From Cordilura impudica (Eukaryota > Arthropoda > Insecta > Diptera > Scathophagidae): a stretch of DNA of 64,000 bases. A program made the position numbers and the translations under genes. Positions 11,706-24,800 of this stretch are shown one piece after another. The notes beneath the pieces are model-generated. The model saw only the letters and a program-made list of their open reading frames with translations. It did not search any database and was not told where the DNA came from. Location: contig OY821517.1 of assembly GCA_963682025.1 (NCBI GenBank), positions 229,513,878 through 229,577,877 on the forward strand. Reading direction: 5' to 3'. Position 1 is the stretch's first letter, and each line of letters opens with the position of its first letter.

Positions 11706-13447
11706 TAATTTAAACGAATTCAAAATGCTTCACTTGAATGCTAATGGCATTTCAAACTTATCTAAATTAAAACAATTTGAGATACTAATTGAACGAAAAA
11801 ATATTAAAATAGCGTCTTTGAATGAAACATTTTTTTCAGAAAATCATAGACCCTATTTTAAAAATTATTATTTATATAGAAGTGACAGAACAGATGCAAG
11901 AGGAGGAGGAGTAGCTCTGTTAATTCATAAATCTGTCGCTCATAAAAACCTCTTTATATCAAACACCTCATCAATCGAAAACATTTCAATTGAAGTTATT
12001 ATAAATAATAGACCTATTGTTGTATCTTCTCTATATTCACCAAGATATACCCATAACTTCTGTGCTGATATCTTGAACCTAACACCTTCCACCAAAGAAT
12101 ATATAGTTTTTGGTGACCTAAATGTCAAACATCGTTCTTGGAATTGCCGTTCAAATAATACGGCAGGAATCGCACTGAACAATCTACAGCAATCAAGCAA
12201 TTTTTCATACACTATCCTAATAGTCCAACCCTATTCCCCCAGCAACACAATCGCGAAGCATCCACAGTCGATATTATTTTAAGCAACTCTGCTTTAAATA
12301 TAGACGTAAAAACAATGGATTACGAAATACCATCAGACCATTATATGTACACTTAAAAGATCAATGGCCTTGCAGGTTGACCTCAATTATTATGATTATA
12401 GTGCAGCCAACTAGAACATTTATATGAATTTTTAAGACTATAAAATCACGTTAAATTCGGATATATACAATACCAAGGCAGTAATTGATCAGGAAATCCA
12501 AAAATTTATGAATGTAGTTTTCGAAGCAAGGGATGTGTCTACACCTAAACTAACTCAACAAAATAATTACACATAACCAGAAAGTACTGTGAAATATATA
12601 AAACTAAGAAGAAACTTTAAAAGAAAAATTCAACGATCTTCAAATATAGCCGAGCAAACTTTTTATAATCAATGCACTAAGTTTCTAAGCAACATGATTG
12701 ATAAATGTATTAATTCGGAACGCAATAAGAAATGGTGTCAATTATTATCCAATTTAAAACCAGGGGATAAATCATTTTGGAAAATAAGCAGGAACTTGCG
12801 AGGAAAAGGAAAAAAATCAAATCTCTCCCTTTAAAGTTGGAAATACAAAAATAACATCTGAAAAGGACAAGGCTGAAGTCCTGGCAAATACATTTGTCCA
12901 AGCAAATAACCTCACTGCGAACTACAACCATTCAGCGGATACATTAATAAATTCAACAGTAAATAATTTTAAGAAGGAAAATCCTAGTTCTGAAACAGCT
13001 ACTTATACATCTCTTGAAGAAGTAATGAATATTGTCTCATCAATAAAACCCTCAAAATCCCCTGGTTTTGACAATGTTCTGAACCTGCTCTTAAAGAAAC
13101 TACCACTCAAAGCTCTAAAATTACTGGTTATAATATTTAACAGCTGCATCAAACTCAACTATTTCCCAAACCATTTCAAAAATGCTAAGGTTATAGCTAT
13201 TTACAAACCTATCAAGCCTAAAAATAACCCAAACAGCTACAGACCTATCAGTCTATTAAGTAACTTTGGTAAAATTTTTGAAAAAATTCTACATTCTCGT
13301 CTTAGTGAATTTGTAACGACCAATTCTATTGTTGCTAAAGAACAATTTGGATTTAAAAAAGGACATAGCCCTACTCACCAAATAAACAGAATTAAAAATC
13401 AAATAATCACCAATAAAAACAATAAACGTTCAACGGGTCTAATATTG
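11692..13447 (+). pseudogene. LINE ORF2, 5' part, copy B
   Basis: Endonuclease plus the first RT blocks up to STGLIL, where the Transib-like element begins. It is equivalent to 2801-4564 of copy A. The block FGDLNAKH of copy A reads FGDLNVKH here. Confidence 0.8.
13443..13447. repeat. 5-bp target site duplication TATTG (left)
   Basis: TATTG precedes the element. The matching copy is at 17337-17341, and the uninterrupted site at about 4560-4564 of copy A has a single TATTG. Confidence 0.9.
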
Positions 13448-14823
13448 CACAGTGGTTCAAAACCAAAAAAAAGTGGTAATAAGTCTGGAACTTCTAAACT
13501 ATTGGTTGGATTGGAATAGTATATTCTAGGCGATTGTAGTCAAGGATATAGGCTTTCAAAATATTTATTTTTGAGATACCCTGTTGTAACACAGGGTGAG
13601 CTACAGGGTGCCAAAGTCGACCACCTCGAGGTGGAAAATGCTTTCAAAGCTTTTAACTTTTATAAATATGAAGTGATTTTTACGTTTTTTAAATTTTTCC
13701 AATAACCATTAAATTATTAACAAAAAACTTGCTTATACTACCTAGTTATCGCTTATGGTTTAAAAAATATTTGATTTTAAAAATCAACATTTGAACTTTT
13801 CACCAAATTCTTTCTTGGTTTTTCGCAAATAACATTTTTATTAAAATAGACAAAAAAAATTTAAAAATATGTAGCGATAGCCAGTACTTTTTAAAAAAAT
13901 ACGCTGAAGTATTTTTTGAATTATTTCAAACCGTTTAGTGAGCACAAAATCTTAAAGTTTACTTTTTGAATCAGGTTCTAAAAATTGCAATTTTTTGCCA
14001 AAAAATACCCTTCATTCTTTCACTTTTTTCTCACAACCTTGGTAAAACATTTATATATTTTTCTACATATTTTAAAAGAATATACTTCAAGAATGGTTGT
14101 AAGTGAAATTTTTAATATTTTTGGACATGCACCCTACGTCCAGCATTGGACGAAATTGGGCAATTTTTTAAAAAAAGCTAAGTTTTAAAAGTTAATACAA
14201 AAATATCCGCTCGATTTCTTCAAATATTTCACCGCAGGATTAAAGCTCCAAATATTTTTATTTATTTGCCGCAATAAAATTCACCGCCGTTACATAAACG
14301 TGGTCAGGAGGGCTTAAATGGTGAAAAAGGTCAAATTTTCATACGAATTTTTTTTGTTAACATAAAAAACATATTAAGATTAGCTATTTTTATATTTTGT
14401 TTATTGATTCAGAACGGCATTTAAATTATCTAAAACACTTCAAAAATTCATTTTGATAACGTTAATAGTTTTTGAGATATTTATATTCAAATTTCAGAAA
14501 AAAATATAGAAAAACTATGGTTTTCGTTTTTTTTTTGGTTTTTTTGGTAAAGTGTTCCCAAAATTTTTGAATTTTACTTATTATATATATTGTTAAAGAA
14601 GACATATTTATCTATTAAACGATATATAACATGTCTATCAAATATATTGCAACATGCTGAAATAATGACCCCAAACCACACTCCACAGGCAAAAATTTAG
14701 CTATTTCTCTATTTGTTCATATAAATGGTCATTTACATAGTGAATGACATATTTTTTTATTGTTTTTTGGTAAAGTGTTGCATACGTTTTTATTACTTCA
14801 AAAAATTTTAATATCTTTTCAAA
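13448..14823 (+). repeat. Left terminal inverted repeat, about 1376 bp
   Basis: Reverse-complements 15955-17336 over nearly its whole length with scattered mismatches, ending at AATATCTTTTCAAA. It contains the short palindromic block CCACCTCGAGGTGG at about 13621-13634 and a second internal inverted pair, ACCCTGTTGTAACACAGGGT, at about 13578-13597. Confidence 0.9.
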
Positions 14824-14827
14824 AAAC

Positions 14828-15715
14828 TAAAAATGAAGAATGGTTGAAAACGGGCCTCACAGTACAAATTGAGAAAAAGGCATTTGGTCGATCTAAAAAG
14901 GACTACGAAAATGTTCAATCAAGGACAAAAAAGAAAAAACAAGAAGAAATCATTAGTAACCATTCGCCTAATGAAATTAAGGATTCCTTTAAATCAGCCT
15001 TGACACGCACGCAACTAAAGGAAGCTGCTAAAGTTGTAGATGTGTTACCAACTGCATCTCCTAAGCGGTTGAAGCGTATGGTGCAAAGTATTTCAACGCC
15101 AAAATCGTCAACATCATTTACAGAAGAGGATGCGTTAGCTCCTATTTTAAATTTGGGATTGACAAGAAATAAATATGGTTTTTGAGAAAAGCTCTCAAAG
15201 AAAAAGATTTGATAAAGGAAACAAAAAATAAAATTCTACCATCTAATGTGAAATTTTTATGACATCATTAGTACCATTAAAAATGAGGCTATATAATGAG
15301 ACAAGTTCTTCTTCTAGTGAGAGAGAATATCAGGACATTGGAGTAATTTAACACCCGGATCTAAGTTTCTATGTCGGCCAATCCGATTTGAGTACACAAA
15401 GGAAGACAAAATTACAACACAAAGCTTAGTGACAAAGAATGCATTGGGAGAACTGACTGAAGAAGCACAAGAAGCTAGAAACAGAGATGTCAAACACTTT
15501 AGACCTTTTTAATGCAAGAAAATGTAGCAAAGAAGCCCAAAATTCCGATTTAATGGAATATTTATTGATATCATCAGATCCAGTAATATACTCCATTAGA
15601 ACAAAATGGTTACCAAAAATAAGTCTTGAAATAGAAAATGATGATTCCGAAGCTATGGATATAAAATATCTTTTATCTTTTGATATTTCTGATTGTTTTG
15701 TAGAAAATAACTAGT
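14828..15715 (+). pseudogene. Remnant of a Transib/RAG1-like transposase, core deleted
   Basis: The N-terminal piece (about 14828-15250, one frameshift near 15180) is basic and contains KKDYENVQSRTKKKKQEEI and ALAPILNLGLTRNKYGF. The C-terminal piece (about 15336-15715, frameshift near 15508) reads LTEEAQEARNRDVKHFR, then NARKCSKEAQ and LLISSDPVI. The E-E-x-x-E-x-x-N-x-x-x-x-x-FR...NAR arrangement parallels the catalytic-glutamate region of RAG1 (E-G-N-E-x-x-N-K-x-FR...NARQSK), which Transib transposases share. The two central catalytic aspartates are absent, apparently through an internal deletion around 15250-15335. A search would settle the family. Confidence 0.6.
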
Positions 15716-15954
15716 ACAAAAGCAGACAATTGTTATGTAATTTTAAGCCTATTATAAAACAAATAAAAAAATACTCATTAAAAAAAAATTTAGTTATATT
15801 TGTTATTTAATAATGAAAATATCTTAGGCATGGGCTTTTTACCAGTTTTTTTTTTTTTGTATAAAATCAGCATCAGAGTTTCGGGCAATTTTATGATCAG
15901 TTAAAACTCATTAGGTAAATATTTCATACACCATTAACTTATAATTATACCTTC

Positions 15955-17336
15955 TTTGAAAAGATATTAAAATTATTTGAAGTAATAAAAACGTATGTAA
16001 CCCTTTACCAAAAAACAATAAAAAAAATATGTCATTCACTATGTAAATGACCATTTATATGAACAAATAGAGAAATAGCTAAATTTTTGCCTGTGGAGTG
16101 TGGTTTGGGGTCATTATTTCAGCATGTTGCAATATATTTGATAGACATGTTATATATCGTTTAATAGATAAATATGTCTTCTTTAACAATATATATAATA
16201 ATAAGTAAAATTCAAAAATTTTGGGAACACTTTACCAAAAAAAACCAAAAAAAAAAACGAAAACCATAGTTTTTCTATATTTTTTTCTGAAATTTGAATA
16301 TAAATATCTCAAAAACTATTAACGTTATCAAAATGAATTTTTGAAGTGTTTTAGATAATTTAAATGCCGTTCTGAATCAATAAACAAAATATAAAAATAA
16401 CTAATCTTAATATGTTTTTTATGTTAACAAAAAAAATTCGTATGAAAATTTGACCTTTTTCACCATTTAAGCCCTCCTGACCACGTTTATGTAACGGCGG
16501 TAAATTTTATTACGGCAAATAAATAAAAATATTTGGAGCTTTAATACTGCGGTGAAATATTTGAAGAAATCGAGCGGATATTTTTGTATTAACTTTTAAA
16601 ACTTAGTTTTTTTTTAAAAATTGACCAATTTCGTCCAATGCTGGACGTAGGGTGCATGTCCAAAAATATTAAAAATTTCACTTACAATCATTCTTGAAGT
16701 ATATTCTTTTAAAATATGTAGAAAAATTTATACATGTTTTACCAAGGTTGTGAGACAAAAGTGAAAGAATGAAGGGTATTTTTTGGCAAAAAATTGCAAT
16801 TTTTAGAACCTGATTCAAAAAGTCAACTTTAAGATTTTGTGCTCACTAAACGGTTCGAAATAATTCAAAAAATACTTCAGCGTATTTTTTTGAAAAGTAC
16901 TGGCTATCGCTACATATTTTTAGATTTTTTTTGTCTATTTTAATAAAAATGTTATTTGCGAAAAACCAAGAAAGAATTTGGTGAAAAGTTCAAATGTTGA
17001 TTTTTAAAATCAAATATTTTTTAAACCATAAGCGATAACTAGGTAGTGTAAGCAAGTTTTTTGTTAATAATTTAATGGTTATTGGAAAAATTTAAAAAAC
17101 GTAAAAATCACTTCATATTTATAAAAGTTAAAAGCTTTGAAAGCATTTTCCACCTCGAGGTGGTCGACTTTGGCACCCTGTAGCTCACCCTGTGTTACAA
17201 CAGGGTATCTCAAAAATAAATATTTTGAAAGCCTATATCCTTGACTACAATCGCCTAGAATATACTATTCCAATCCAACCAATAGTTTAGAAGTTCCAGA
17301 CTTATTACCACTTTTTTTTGGTTTTGAACCACTGTG
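15955..17336 (-). repeat. Right terminal inverted repeat, about 1382 bp
   Basis: Inverted partner of 13448-14823. Visible mismatches and small indels (for example near 16000, 16200 and 16610) show that the arms have diverged slightly since they last matched. Confidence 0.9.
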
Positions 17337-17341
17337 TATTG

Positions 17342-18186
17342 TTAGATATCGAAAAAGCGTTTGACACTGTTTGGCATAATGGCCTAGTATTTAAATTCTT
17401 GATGCAAATATACCAATATATTTATGCAAACTTATTTCAGATTTCATTCACGACAGAAGTATTAAAGTTGCGATTAATAATGAAACATCATCTCCAAAAA
17501 CCATTACCACAAGATTGCCTCAAGGATCAGTCTTGTCGCCATTGCTTTACTCGATATATACATCCGATTTCAAAGTCCCGAAATATATGAAAATTGCTTA
17601 CTACGCAGATAATACTGCGTTAATTTCTTCAAACAAACTTACAAGTGCACTCCTGAAGAAAATGGAAAAGGGACTTGTAAATTACAGTAAATATTTTCAC
17701 AAATGGAAAATCAAAATTAATCCAAACAAAATTAATTCAACAAATATCCCAAAAGACTGCCAGGACGCCATCTTCTTATTGGAAATAATACCATAAATGT
17801 ACTTAATCATGTCAAATATCTCGGAGTTGCCTTGGACAAAAAGCTTACTTTTAAACAACATATTATGGCTAAGTGCCAAAAAGCTATAAATTCATTTAAA
17901 GCATTATGGCCACTACTAAATAGAAGGTCATTTCTAAACCCCAAAAACAAAAATCTACTCTTCAAAAGTGTTATAAGGCCAATATTAACATACGCTTACA
18001 AATTATACAAAACAAATGTCTTAAAATGATAATAAAAAGCCCTGGAGGTATCCTACAAATCTTCTTCATGAAGAAACAGGTTATGAAAAAATTATTGATT
18101 TCATAACAAGGATTAATAACAATTACTTTGCCAAAATTGAAAATTCCTCTTACCCACTGATAAGAGAATGTAGAGAATTAACGTAA
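17342..18186 (+). pseudogene. LINE ORF2, 3' part, copy B
   Basis: Resumes with LDIEKAFDTVWH immediately after the target duplication at 17337-17341 and carries PQGSVLSPLLYSIYTSDF, the same inactive YADN box, and the C-terminal LHEETGYEKI segment. It stops with TAA at 18184-18186 (TGA in copy A). Confidence 0.8.
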
Positions 18187-18773
18187 AATTAAAAAGAAAT
18201 CACCAAATTGAAAATTATGTGCTTATAGAGGTCTATTATTTCTAATAAACCTCCCATAACCACATAAATATTTTCAGATAGTATATAAAGGTTTTTCCCT
18301 CCCATTTTCCTTTAAAAATCATTAAAAAATAAAATAAAAACTATTATCTTTAGATACTATATATTATTTGTTGCAATATCTATATGTGAAGATAAGATCT
18401 CATATGTGAATATCAAATTTGTTAAAATATGTAAATAAAGGAAGAATATATAATTGAAAATTGATATATAGGTATATGTATATATATTTCGACAAACATG
18501 AAATAAAATTAAACTGTTAAAAAAGTGGTTTTAAAATAATTTAGTATAAACCGATTACTAATAACCAATTTTTCAATTAACTACAAATTGGTTGAAATAT
18601 AAGTAATTAGTAGTCAATTAAAAAGTCATGCAGAGGTGACCAACTGACTACCGCCTATGACATGCCCATGTTAAAATAATGAGTCGGCGACAAGGAAAAA
18701 AGTCACTTAATCAACTAGATGTGCTTATTAAAAAACCAGTTTGAAGTTACTTAAAAATGTGTTTGACTTCCTA

Positions 18774-20443
18774 CAGGGTTGTTTATCATGTGTTGTGGTA
18801 TTTAATGTTGTAGTTTGACGTAAATTTTGGTGTTGTGTTAGAATATCGTTTACAGTTGATGAGAATGATTCATTTGGTTTAGTAGGTGTTTGTTGGGTGA
18901 TATTTGTTTCTTTTGAGTGTAAGGTTGTTGTAATTGTAGAATTGTGTTGTGAGTTGTTATTAGGATTGGTTGAAGTAATATTTGTTCTTTTTTTTAATTT
19001 CTTATTTCTCTCTTCTATAGCTGTTTGTAAGCCTTAAATTGGTATTTCATAGGATTGTGTGTCTGTTAATTTAAGTGAAGCTTCTTTGCAAGAGCAATTA
19101 TTAACTGTTTTTATTTTCCTTATTATGGGACAATTTTTGTTGGTAGAGCGGTGTGGATGATTGGAATTTATACATTGGATTTTTGTGCATGGTATAGGGT
19201 CATGTATCATTGAAGAACAAATATCAGAATTTACGAGTGTGGCCGAGTTTAAAACATTTTTTGCATTGTATTGGATTTGGAATGTAGGCATCGATTTTGC
19301 AGTTTAAGAAGCCAATTTTGATTACATTTGGTAACTGATACAGACTAAAATGAAAAATATGTAATGGTGTATTGGTTTCGGTGTTTTCCACAAATCGTGT
19401 AATTTTTTTTTGGTCTTGAAGGGGGGAGGTAAGGTTTTAAAACCAAGAGTGTTGTGTGAAAATTTCAAGTCAATCGGAGCAAATTTTAAGAAGATACAGC
19501 GTTTCCAGCGACCGGCCTCATACGGTACATCGTATATAAATCAGTTTTTAAAAAACTTTAAATCGATTTTCTCGCAAATAAATGTTCGAAGACCGTGAAC
19601 ATCATAACTCAAAATCTACTTGACCGATTCTTTTGAAATTTTACAAACTGTATCTACACATAAATCACCAGGTAACCACGAAGAGCTTTTTTTATATTTT
19701 TAATTTTCTTCCCCATTTTTTAACAAGAAACTCCCGAAATTTTATACCAAAAATCGCGTTTTTCACTTACTTCAAAATGCTGAAAAAAAAAAATTTTAAA
19801 ACTCTTCGTCACTACCTCAGGAAACATTTCACCTTTTAAACGCATTTTGATTTTTTTTATTTTACATGATCCGGTAACGAGTTATGATGTTCACCGCAAA
19901 ACAACAACGCCTACAGAGATTCGCTGTCACGGACTTATATATTAAAATTTTTAATTGAAATTTTTTTTCAAAGATTCTTCAAATATTATGCTATAACGTG
20001 TGTATGAAATAAATAAGCCAACATTATTCATATCTTAAAAAATAATTATGAAAATACGACTTTTTTAACTTTTAAAACATTAACCCCCCCCCCCCCCCCT
20101 CTAAGGTCCTTCTCTATCTTCCTCGCTGAGGTCACGTAGTATCGGAGGAAATACAACACCTTTTATTGTATTCAGAGTTGGTTGAAAAATACTCTCTATT
20201 GGCAGATACCCGGTAAGCTGGTCGTCTTGAGGAATCTATTTGCTTGAGCCTCATTTTTTTTTGTCAATATAAGTAAATTACCGTCTCCAGTAAATGTTGT
20301 TTTATGAGTTGGTTTAGTAGAGATAGCTTCAAGTGCCTTGGAAACCAGAAAAATGTTATACCATTGTATTGGTTTATCAGGAATTTTACTTTTTAGTATA
20401 ATAAACTTAATAATAATACAATAATACAACGTTGAACTTTCAT
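18774..20443 (-). pseudogene. Minus-strand LINE gag remnant split by a MITE (copy B)
   Basis: Duplicate of 5998-7724 with the same zinc-knuckle blocks and the MITE at 19421-20100. A one-base difference in the T/A run near 20260 changes the reading frame of the N-terminal piece relative to copy A. Confidence 0.65.
19421..20100. mobile_element. G-run-ended MITE (copy B)
   Basis: Duplicate of 6645-7365, with a longer C-run at the right end (about 20083-20099) and a deletion of about 40 bases just inside the left end. Confidence 0.6.
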
Positions 20444-20694
20444 TGTGAACGGTCAATCTTTAGATGTGCTCCTAAGTAAAGTAAAAAAACTGTGGTAAAA
20501 GTGCAACAAAAAATTTAAAAAAACACATATTATAAACAAAAAAATTTTCTACATAGTGGCGTTAAAAAATTAAAAAAAAAGTATATATTAAACTAAGCAT
20601 TTTTAGCTTATAACATAAATTATAAAATCAAATATTCAAACTAATAAAAATAATATTTGTATAAAAAGAACATAACATAAATAGAAATACAAAA

Positions 20695-21730
20695 ATGAGT
20701 CTGTGTGTTACATGCAAAAAAACATTACCAACAGAGTATGTAAAGTGCCATGGGTGTGACTCAAAATTTCACTACTCTCCATGCTGCACTTTACCAAAGA
20801 GTTCATACACGGGCATTTGTAGTGAACGCAAAGCTGAGTGGAGGTGCGATCTATGTAAACCGCGAAGAGGATCAAGCAACAATGCATATCATCTCGTCTT
20901 TAACGAAAGGCCTCAACAAAAACAGCAACGTAGAGAGGAAGTCAGATAATAATGATAATGCTAAACGCTTTAGAGAGCCTCTCTCCCAAAATGATGTGGA
21001 TAATAATCTTGGTACTGTGAAAGCCGACGTTTTGCTACTAAAAACGGACGTCACAACAATAAAAACAAATATCAACGATATTAAAACAACGATGCAACAA
21101 TTAGCAACAAACATAAATCAGAATAATAACCAACTCAACACAAACATACAAAATGCTCTCGCTACCATTACAAGCACCCTCACAACGTTGACATCTCAAG
21201 TCAGTGAACTCTGCGAAAAAAACAAAGAAAAAGAAAAACAAATGGAGGAAATGGATAATCTCATAAACTACCTTGAACAAAAAATAATAATAAAAAATGT
21301 CGAAATAAAAAATGTAAACAATACGGATATCGTTCCAAACGATGTTATCAAACAAATTGCCGCTTTTGTAAATGTTGAAATTAAAGATGATGATATAAGT
21401 AACGCATATAAGGTGAAGAAAACGGATAAGATATTTGTGGAATTCTGTTCTCTTAATAAAAAAAGGGAACTACTTAGCAAGATAAATCGTCATAGAGTGG
21501 ACGCGAAAATCATAAATAAAGAGGGTGACAATACCAACAACAACAATTACGATTCCATATACATTAACGATCAGCTAACCGCACACAATCGCCGTCTCCT
21601 CTGGCTAGCCAAAACAAAAGCTAAAGAGTCCAACTGGAAATATATCTGGGTCCGCAACGGCAGTATTTTTGCAAAAAGAAGCGCCATCGTTAACCCAATA
21701 ATCATTCACAATGCCGCTGATATTGAATAA
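20695..21730 (+). pseudogene. CR1-like ORF1: PHD-type finger, coiled coil, RNA-binding-like domain
   Basis: N-terminal PHD-like zinc finger (Cys pairs at residues 4/7 and 19/22, FHYSPCC, WRCDLCK) in the frame from the ATG at 20695, stopping at 20949. From about 20945 the other frame carries a long coiled coil rich in Asn and Thr, then IIIKNVEIKN, QIAAFVNVEIKDDDISNAYK, IFVEFCSLNKKRELL and WLAKTKAKESNWKYIWVRNG, resembling the C-terminal domain of L1-like ORF1 proteins. A single frameshift near 20945 is shared with copy A, so it predates the duplication. Otherwise it is complete. Confidence 0.75.
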
Positions 21731-21891
21731 TAATTCCAGCAATATAATCCCGCAAATTTTGGAATCTGTATATTTCTTTTATATTTCTTTATTCTTTTTT
21801 AAATAAAAATGAACCAAAAAAATTCCAAATTAATTGATAATTTTAATCTTATCGGAAAATCCTTTTAAGTTATCCTACAAATATCATATAC

Positions 21892-24800
21892 ATGAATATC
21901 AGATCGCTCCGCCTACACTTCACAGCTTATTTAATAAGCATTCACAGCATAATAAACAAAGCTAAATTTATTGTTCTTGTTGAAACAAATATTACAAACG
22001 AAGAAAATCATCTGTACAATATAACCGGTTTCAATTCTATTTTTTTTAATAGAGATGGTAAGGGAGGAGGGATAGCAGTGTTTATTAAAGAGTATATCAT
22101 ATACTCAAACTATCCCTTACACACAACTTTTTTTGCAACACTACAAATCGATGCAATTATAAACAACAAACTTATCACTCTTCTTCCAAAATATCGCCCC
22201 CCATCTCTTAATGCTAACAAATTTATAATAGAAGTAGACAAAACACTAAACGAGTTAAACAATAAACAAGAAGTAATTATTATCGGAGACATGAATATTG
22301 ATATAAGCACACAGAACAAATAACAACAAAATATTTAGAAATAATATTGTGATGATTTACCTTACCCTGTGTAGACTTCTCATTTAAATGAAAAACTAAC
22401 TCCCGCAGTTACTAATATATTTTTATTCTCCAGCTTCTAGCTGTGTCAAGATTAAGATTAAGATTAATTTTAAGACTTAAATATGTCAGACTTATATACT
22501 AAATTATCAACTATAATTATACAAAAGTATTCTCTTAAATGATATGCAAACCTTCTCTTAAATTCGTGAGTGCTTAAACAGCATAGTGAGCGACCTTTGT
22601 AAACCCCGCTCTATGACACACATGTGTGGAACACTTGTGTTAACCATACTGCTTGCATCAACGTTAAATGGGTGGTCCTCAATATTAAGTACACCAATAT
22701 GTCAAGTACGACAATATCGAATACACAAAACATACGTTTCCGTATTTCCGTATTCTTTTATTTATTCTGACTTTGGTTTGTTTACTAACAAAGCCATGCC
22801 ACACACATTCATTGATCGCAATGTTTATAGTCAAACCCAACACGTGCATTCTCACATTGCTCAGCATTCATGTACTAAGTGAATGCCCTATAGTATGCAT
22901 ACACTACAATATGCTCTAACGGGCTACAATGTATTGTAAACGAGAGCACAAGAGAAGATTTGAACAAAAACACAAGCACATGCATAGATCACCTACATGT
23001 CCGAAATAACAAATCAAGCACACAAACATATGCTGCTATTGTCAAAACCAATATCTCTGACCACTATACTATTTTTTGTTGTTTATTTGATGAAGGAGAT
23101 GTTAATTAAATAAAAAAATTAAGGAAACAAACTGGAACTCTTTAATTAATAAAAATTTAAATACAAATGAATTTTTTAATGAAATTTATTCTAACTTTTC
23201 TAAAATATATGATGACTCGAAAAAACCGAAAAAAGTTATAAAACAAGAACTAAAACCCCGTGATAAGTGAAGATCTAATTAAATTTTGTGATATTCGGGA
23301 TAAACTTTACAACAAATGGCATAAGAGTCGAAATAGTAATCAATATGAATACGAATATAAAAAATTCAGAAATAAACTAAACAAAAAATTAAATTATGAA
23401 AAAAACAATTATTACAAGAATAAATTTATTGAATACAGAAATAACATAAGAATAACGTGGCAATTAATAAATGAAATAACGGGTAAAAAAGCAAGTAATA
23501 TAGATAGCATACGTCGAACATAGTGCAAAACTTCGCAATAAATTTCAAAGAAAATGTTCAAAATACCCTACACAACTGTAACATTAAGACATTACAATAT
23601 CAACACACATCTCTTATACGGCCAATCTACAAAAATGGCACTAGAAATGATTATAATAACTACAGACCCATCGCTGTCCTTCCGATACTAGAGAAAGTAC
23701 TTGAAGATATCGTTGTTAGACGAGTTAATAAATTTCTGAAGAAATTCGACATTATAAATCCAATACAATTTGGATGTCAAAAAGGGAAAAACATAAATCA
23801 ACTTCTCGGAAACTTTTCAAATTATATTAATGGATGCTTAAGTGAAAACAATCACTGTTTAGCTCTTTTCGTTGATTTTAGCAAGGCATTTTACACATTG
23901 TCTCATCAAAATTTGCTTAATATACTGTACAGAAATGGAATCAGAGGAAACTGCTTAAGCTGGTTTGAAAATTATTTACAATGCAGATCATACCGAGTCA
24001 AAGTAGACAACAAACTCAGCGACGAAACTCCCATATACTGCGGCGTACCACAAGGTTCAAATCTGGGGCCTATTCTCTATCTAATCTATGCAAATGACAC
24101 GTCAAGGATGCTGGAAAACAGTAAGACATTTGCATACGCAGATGACACTGCAATTATTGTGACGCGTGAAAATGTAAGTACTGCTAAAATAATAATGCAA
24201 AACGAACTGGATAAAATAACAAAATGGTGTCATGATAACGGCCTTGTCATAAATGCAAAGAAAACCAAATTAATGCACATCAAACCGCCTCATCTTACTC
24301 ACACCAATATTAGACTGCAATTTCACGGCACCCTATTAATGATATTAACTATACGGATAGCTGTACTACTCTCATTGGGATGGTAAGCAATTACAAATAT
24401 CTTGGAGTCTACGTAGACGAAAACTTTAAATGGCTAACACATATACAACACCTTCGCAAAAAATTAAGAAAAACAGCATACAGTCTTTACCATTTAAGTA
24501 ACTGTGCTACTTTGAGTCCTGAAACAATCATATTTTTCGCTGGCCGAGTCGTACATTAGACATGGCATAGCTGCTTGTGGAAGAGCTACATATTGTAAAT
24601 CGCTTCAACAGACACAAAACCAAATCTTAAAAATACTTCTGAACATCAACAACACAACAATATATTAAATTACGCCATGATATATATTTGTCGGTAATCA
24701 CATTAACACTAGAAATAACATAAGCAATACGTCAAACAGTAATGTAATAAACAACAATATACCCAACAACATTAATCATACCTTCAACAACAATATCATA

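Larger units (their letters stand above)
13448..17336. mobile_element. Transib-like DNA transposon with very long inverted repeats
   Basis: The insertion is exactly bounded because copy A supplies the empty site. It starts CACAGTGGTTCAAAACC and ends with the reverse complement GGTTTTGAACCACTGTG. A 5-bp target duplication TATTG flanks it. Transib elements are known for 5-bp duplications and CAC(A/T)(A/G)TG termini, the same heptamer used by RAG recombination signals, and the remnant protein inside has a RAG1/Transib-like C-terminal block. The inverted repeats of about 1.38 kb are far longer than the few tens of bases usual for Transib. The catalytic core is missing, so this is a non-autonomous derivative. 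Confidence 0.75.
10402..18360 (+). mobile_element. Decayed Jockey-type LINE (copy B), split by a DNA transposon
   Basis: Duplicate of the element at 1510-5580. It is interrupted at 13448-17336, so only about 4 kb belongs to the LINE. It has a private one-base deletion near 11298 in the zinc-knuckle region and a 9-base deletion near 12340. Confidence 0.8.
8890..21427. repeat. Tandem duplication, copy B, carrying a later insertion
   Basis: This is the second copy of the 1-8710 segment, in the same orientation. It is longer because a 3.9-kb DNA transposon sits at 13448-17336. It also lacks about 40 bases near 19444 that are present at about 6666-6707 in copy A, and it has fewer CAATAATA units near 20420. 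Similarity ends at about 21427, where copy B continues into the rest of the LINE ORF1 while copy A has switched to a simple repeat. Confidence 0.93.

Noticed and set aside
14641..16140. Long palindromic arms considered as an assembly inversion
   Set aside because: The insertion has a clean 5-bp duplication, an empty-site partner, diverged arms and unique internal coding sequence, so a transposon explains it better.
22586..22882. 98-codon ORF
   Set aside because: Lies wholly inside the solo LTR; no motif.
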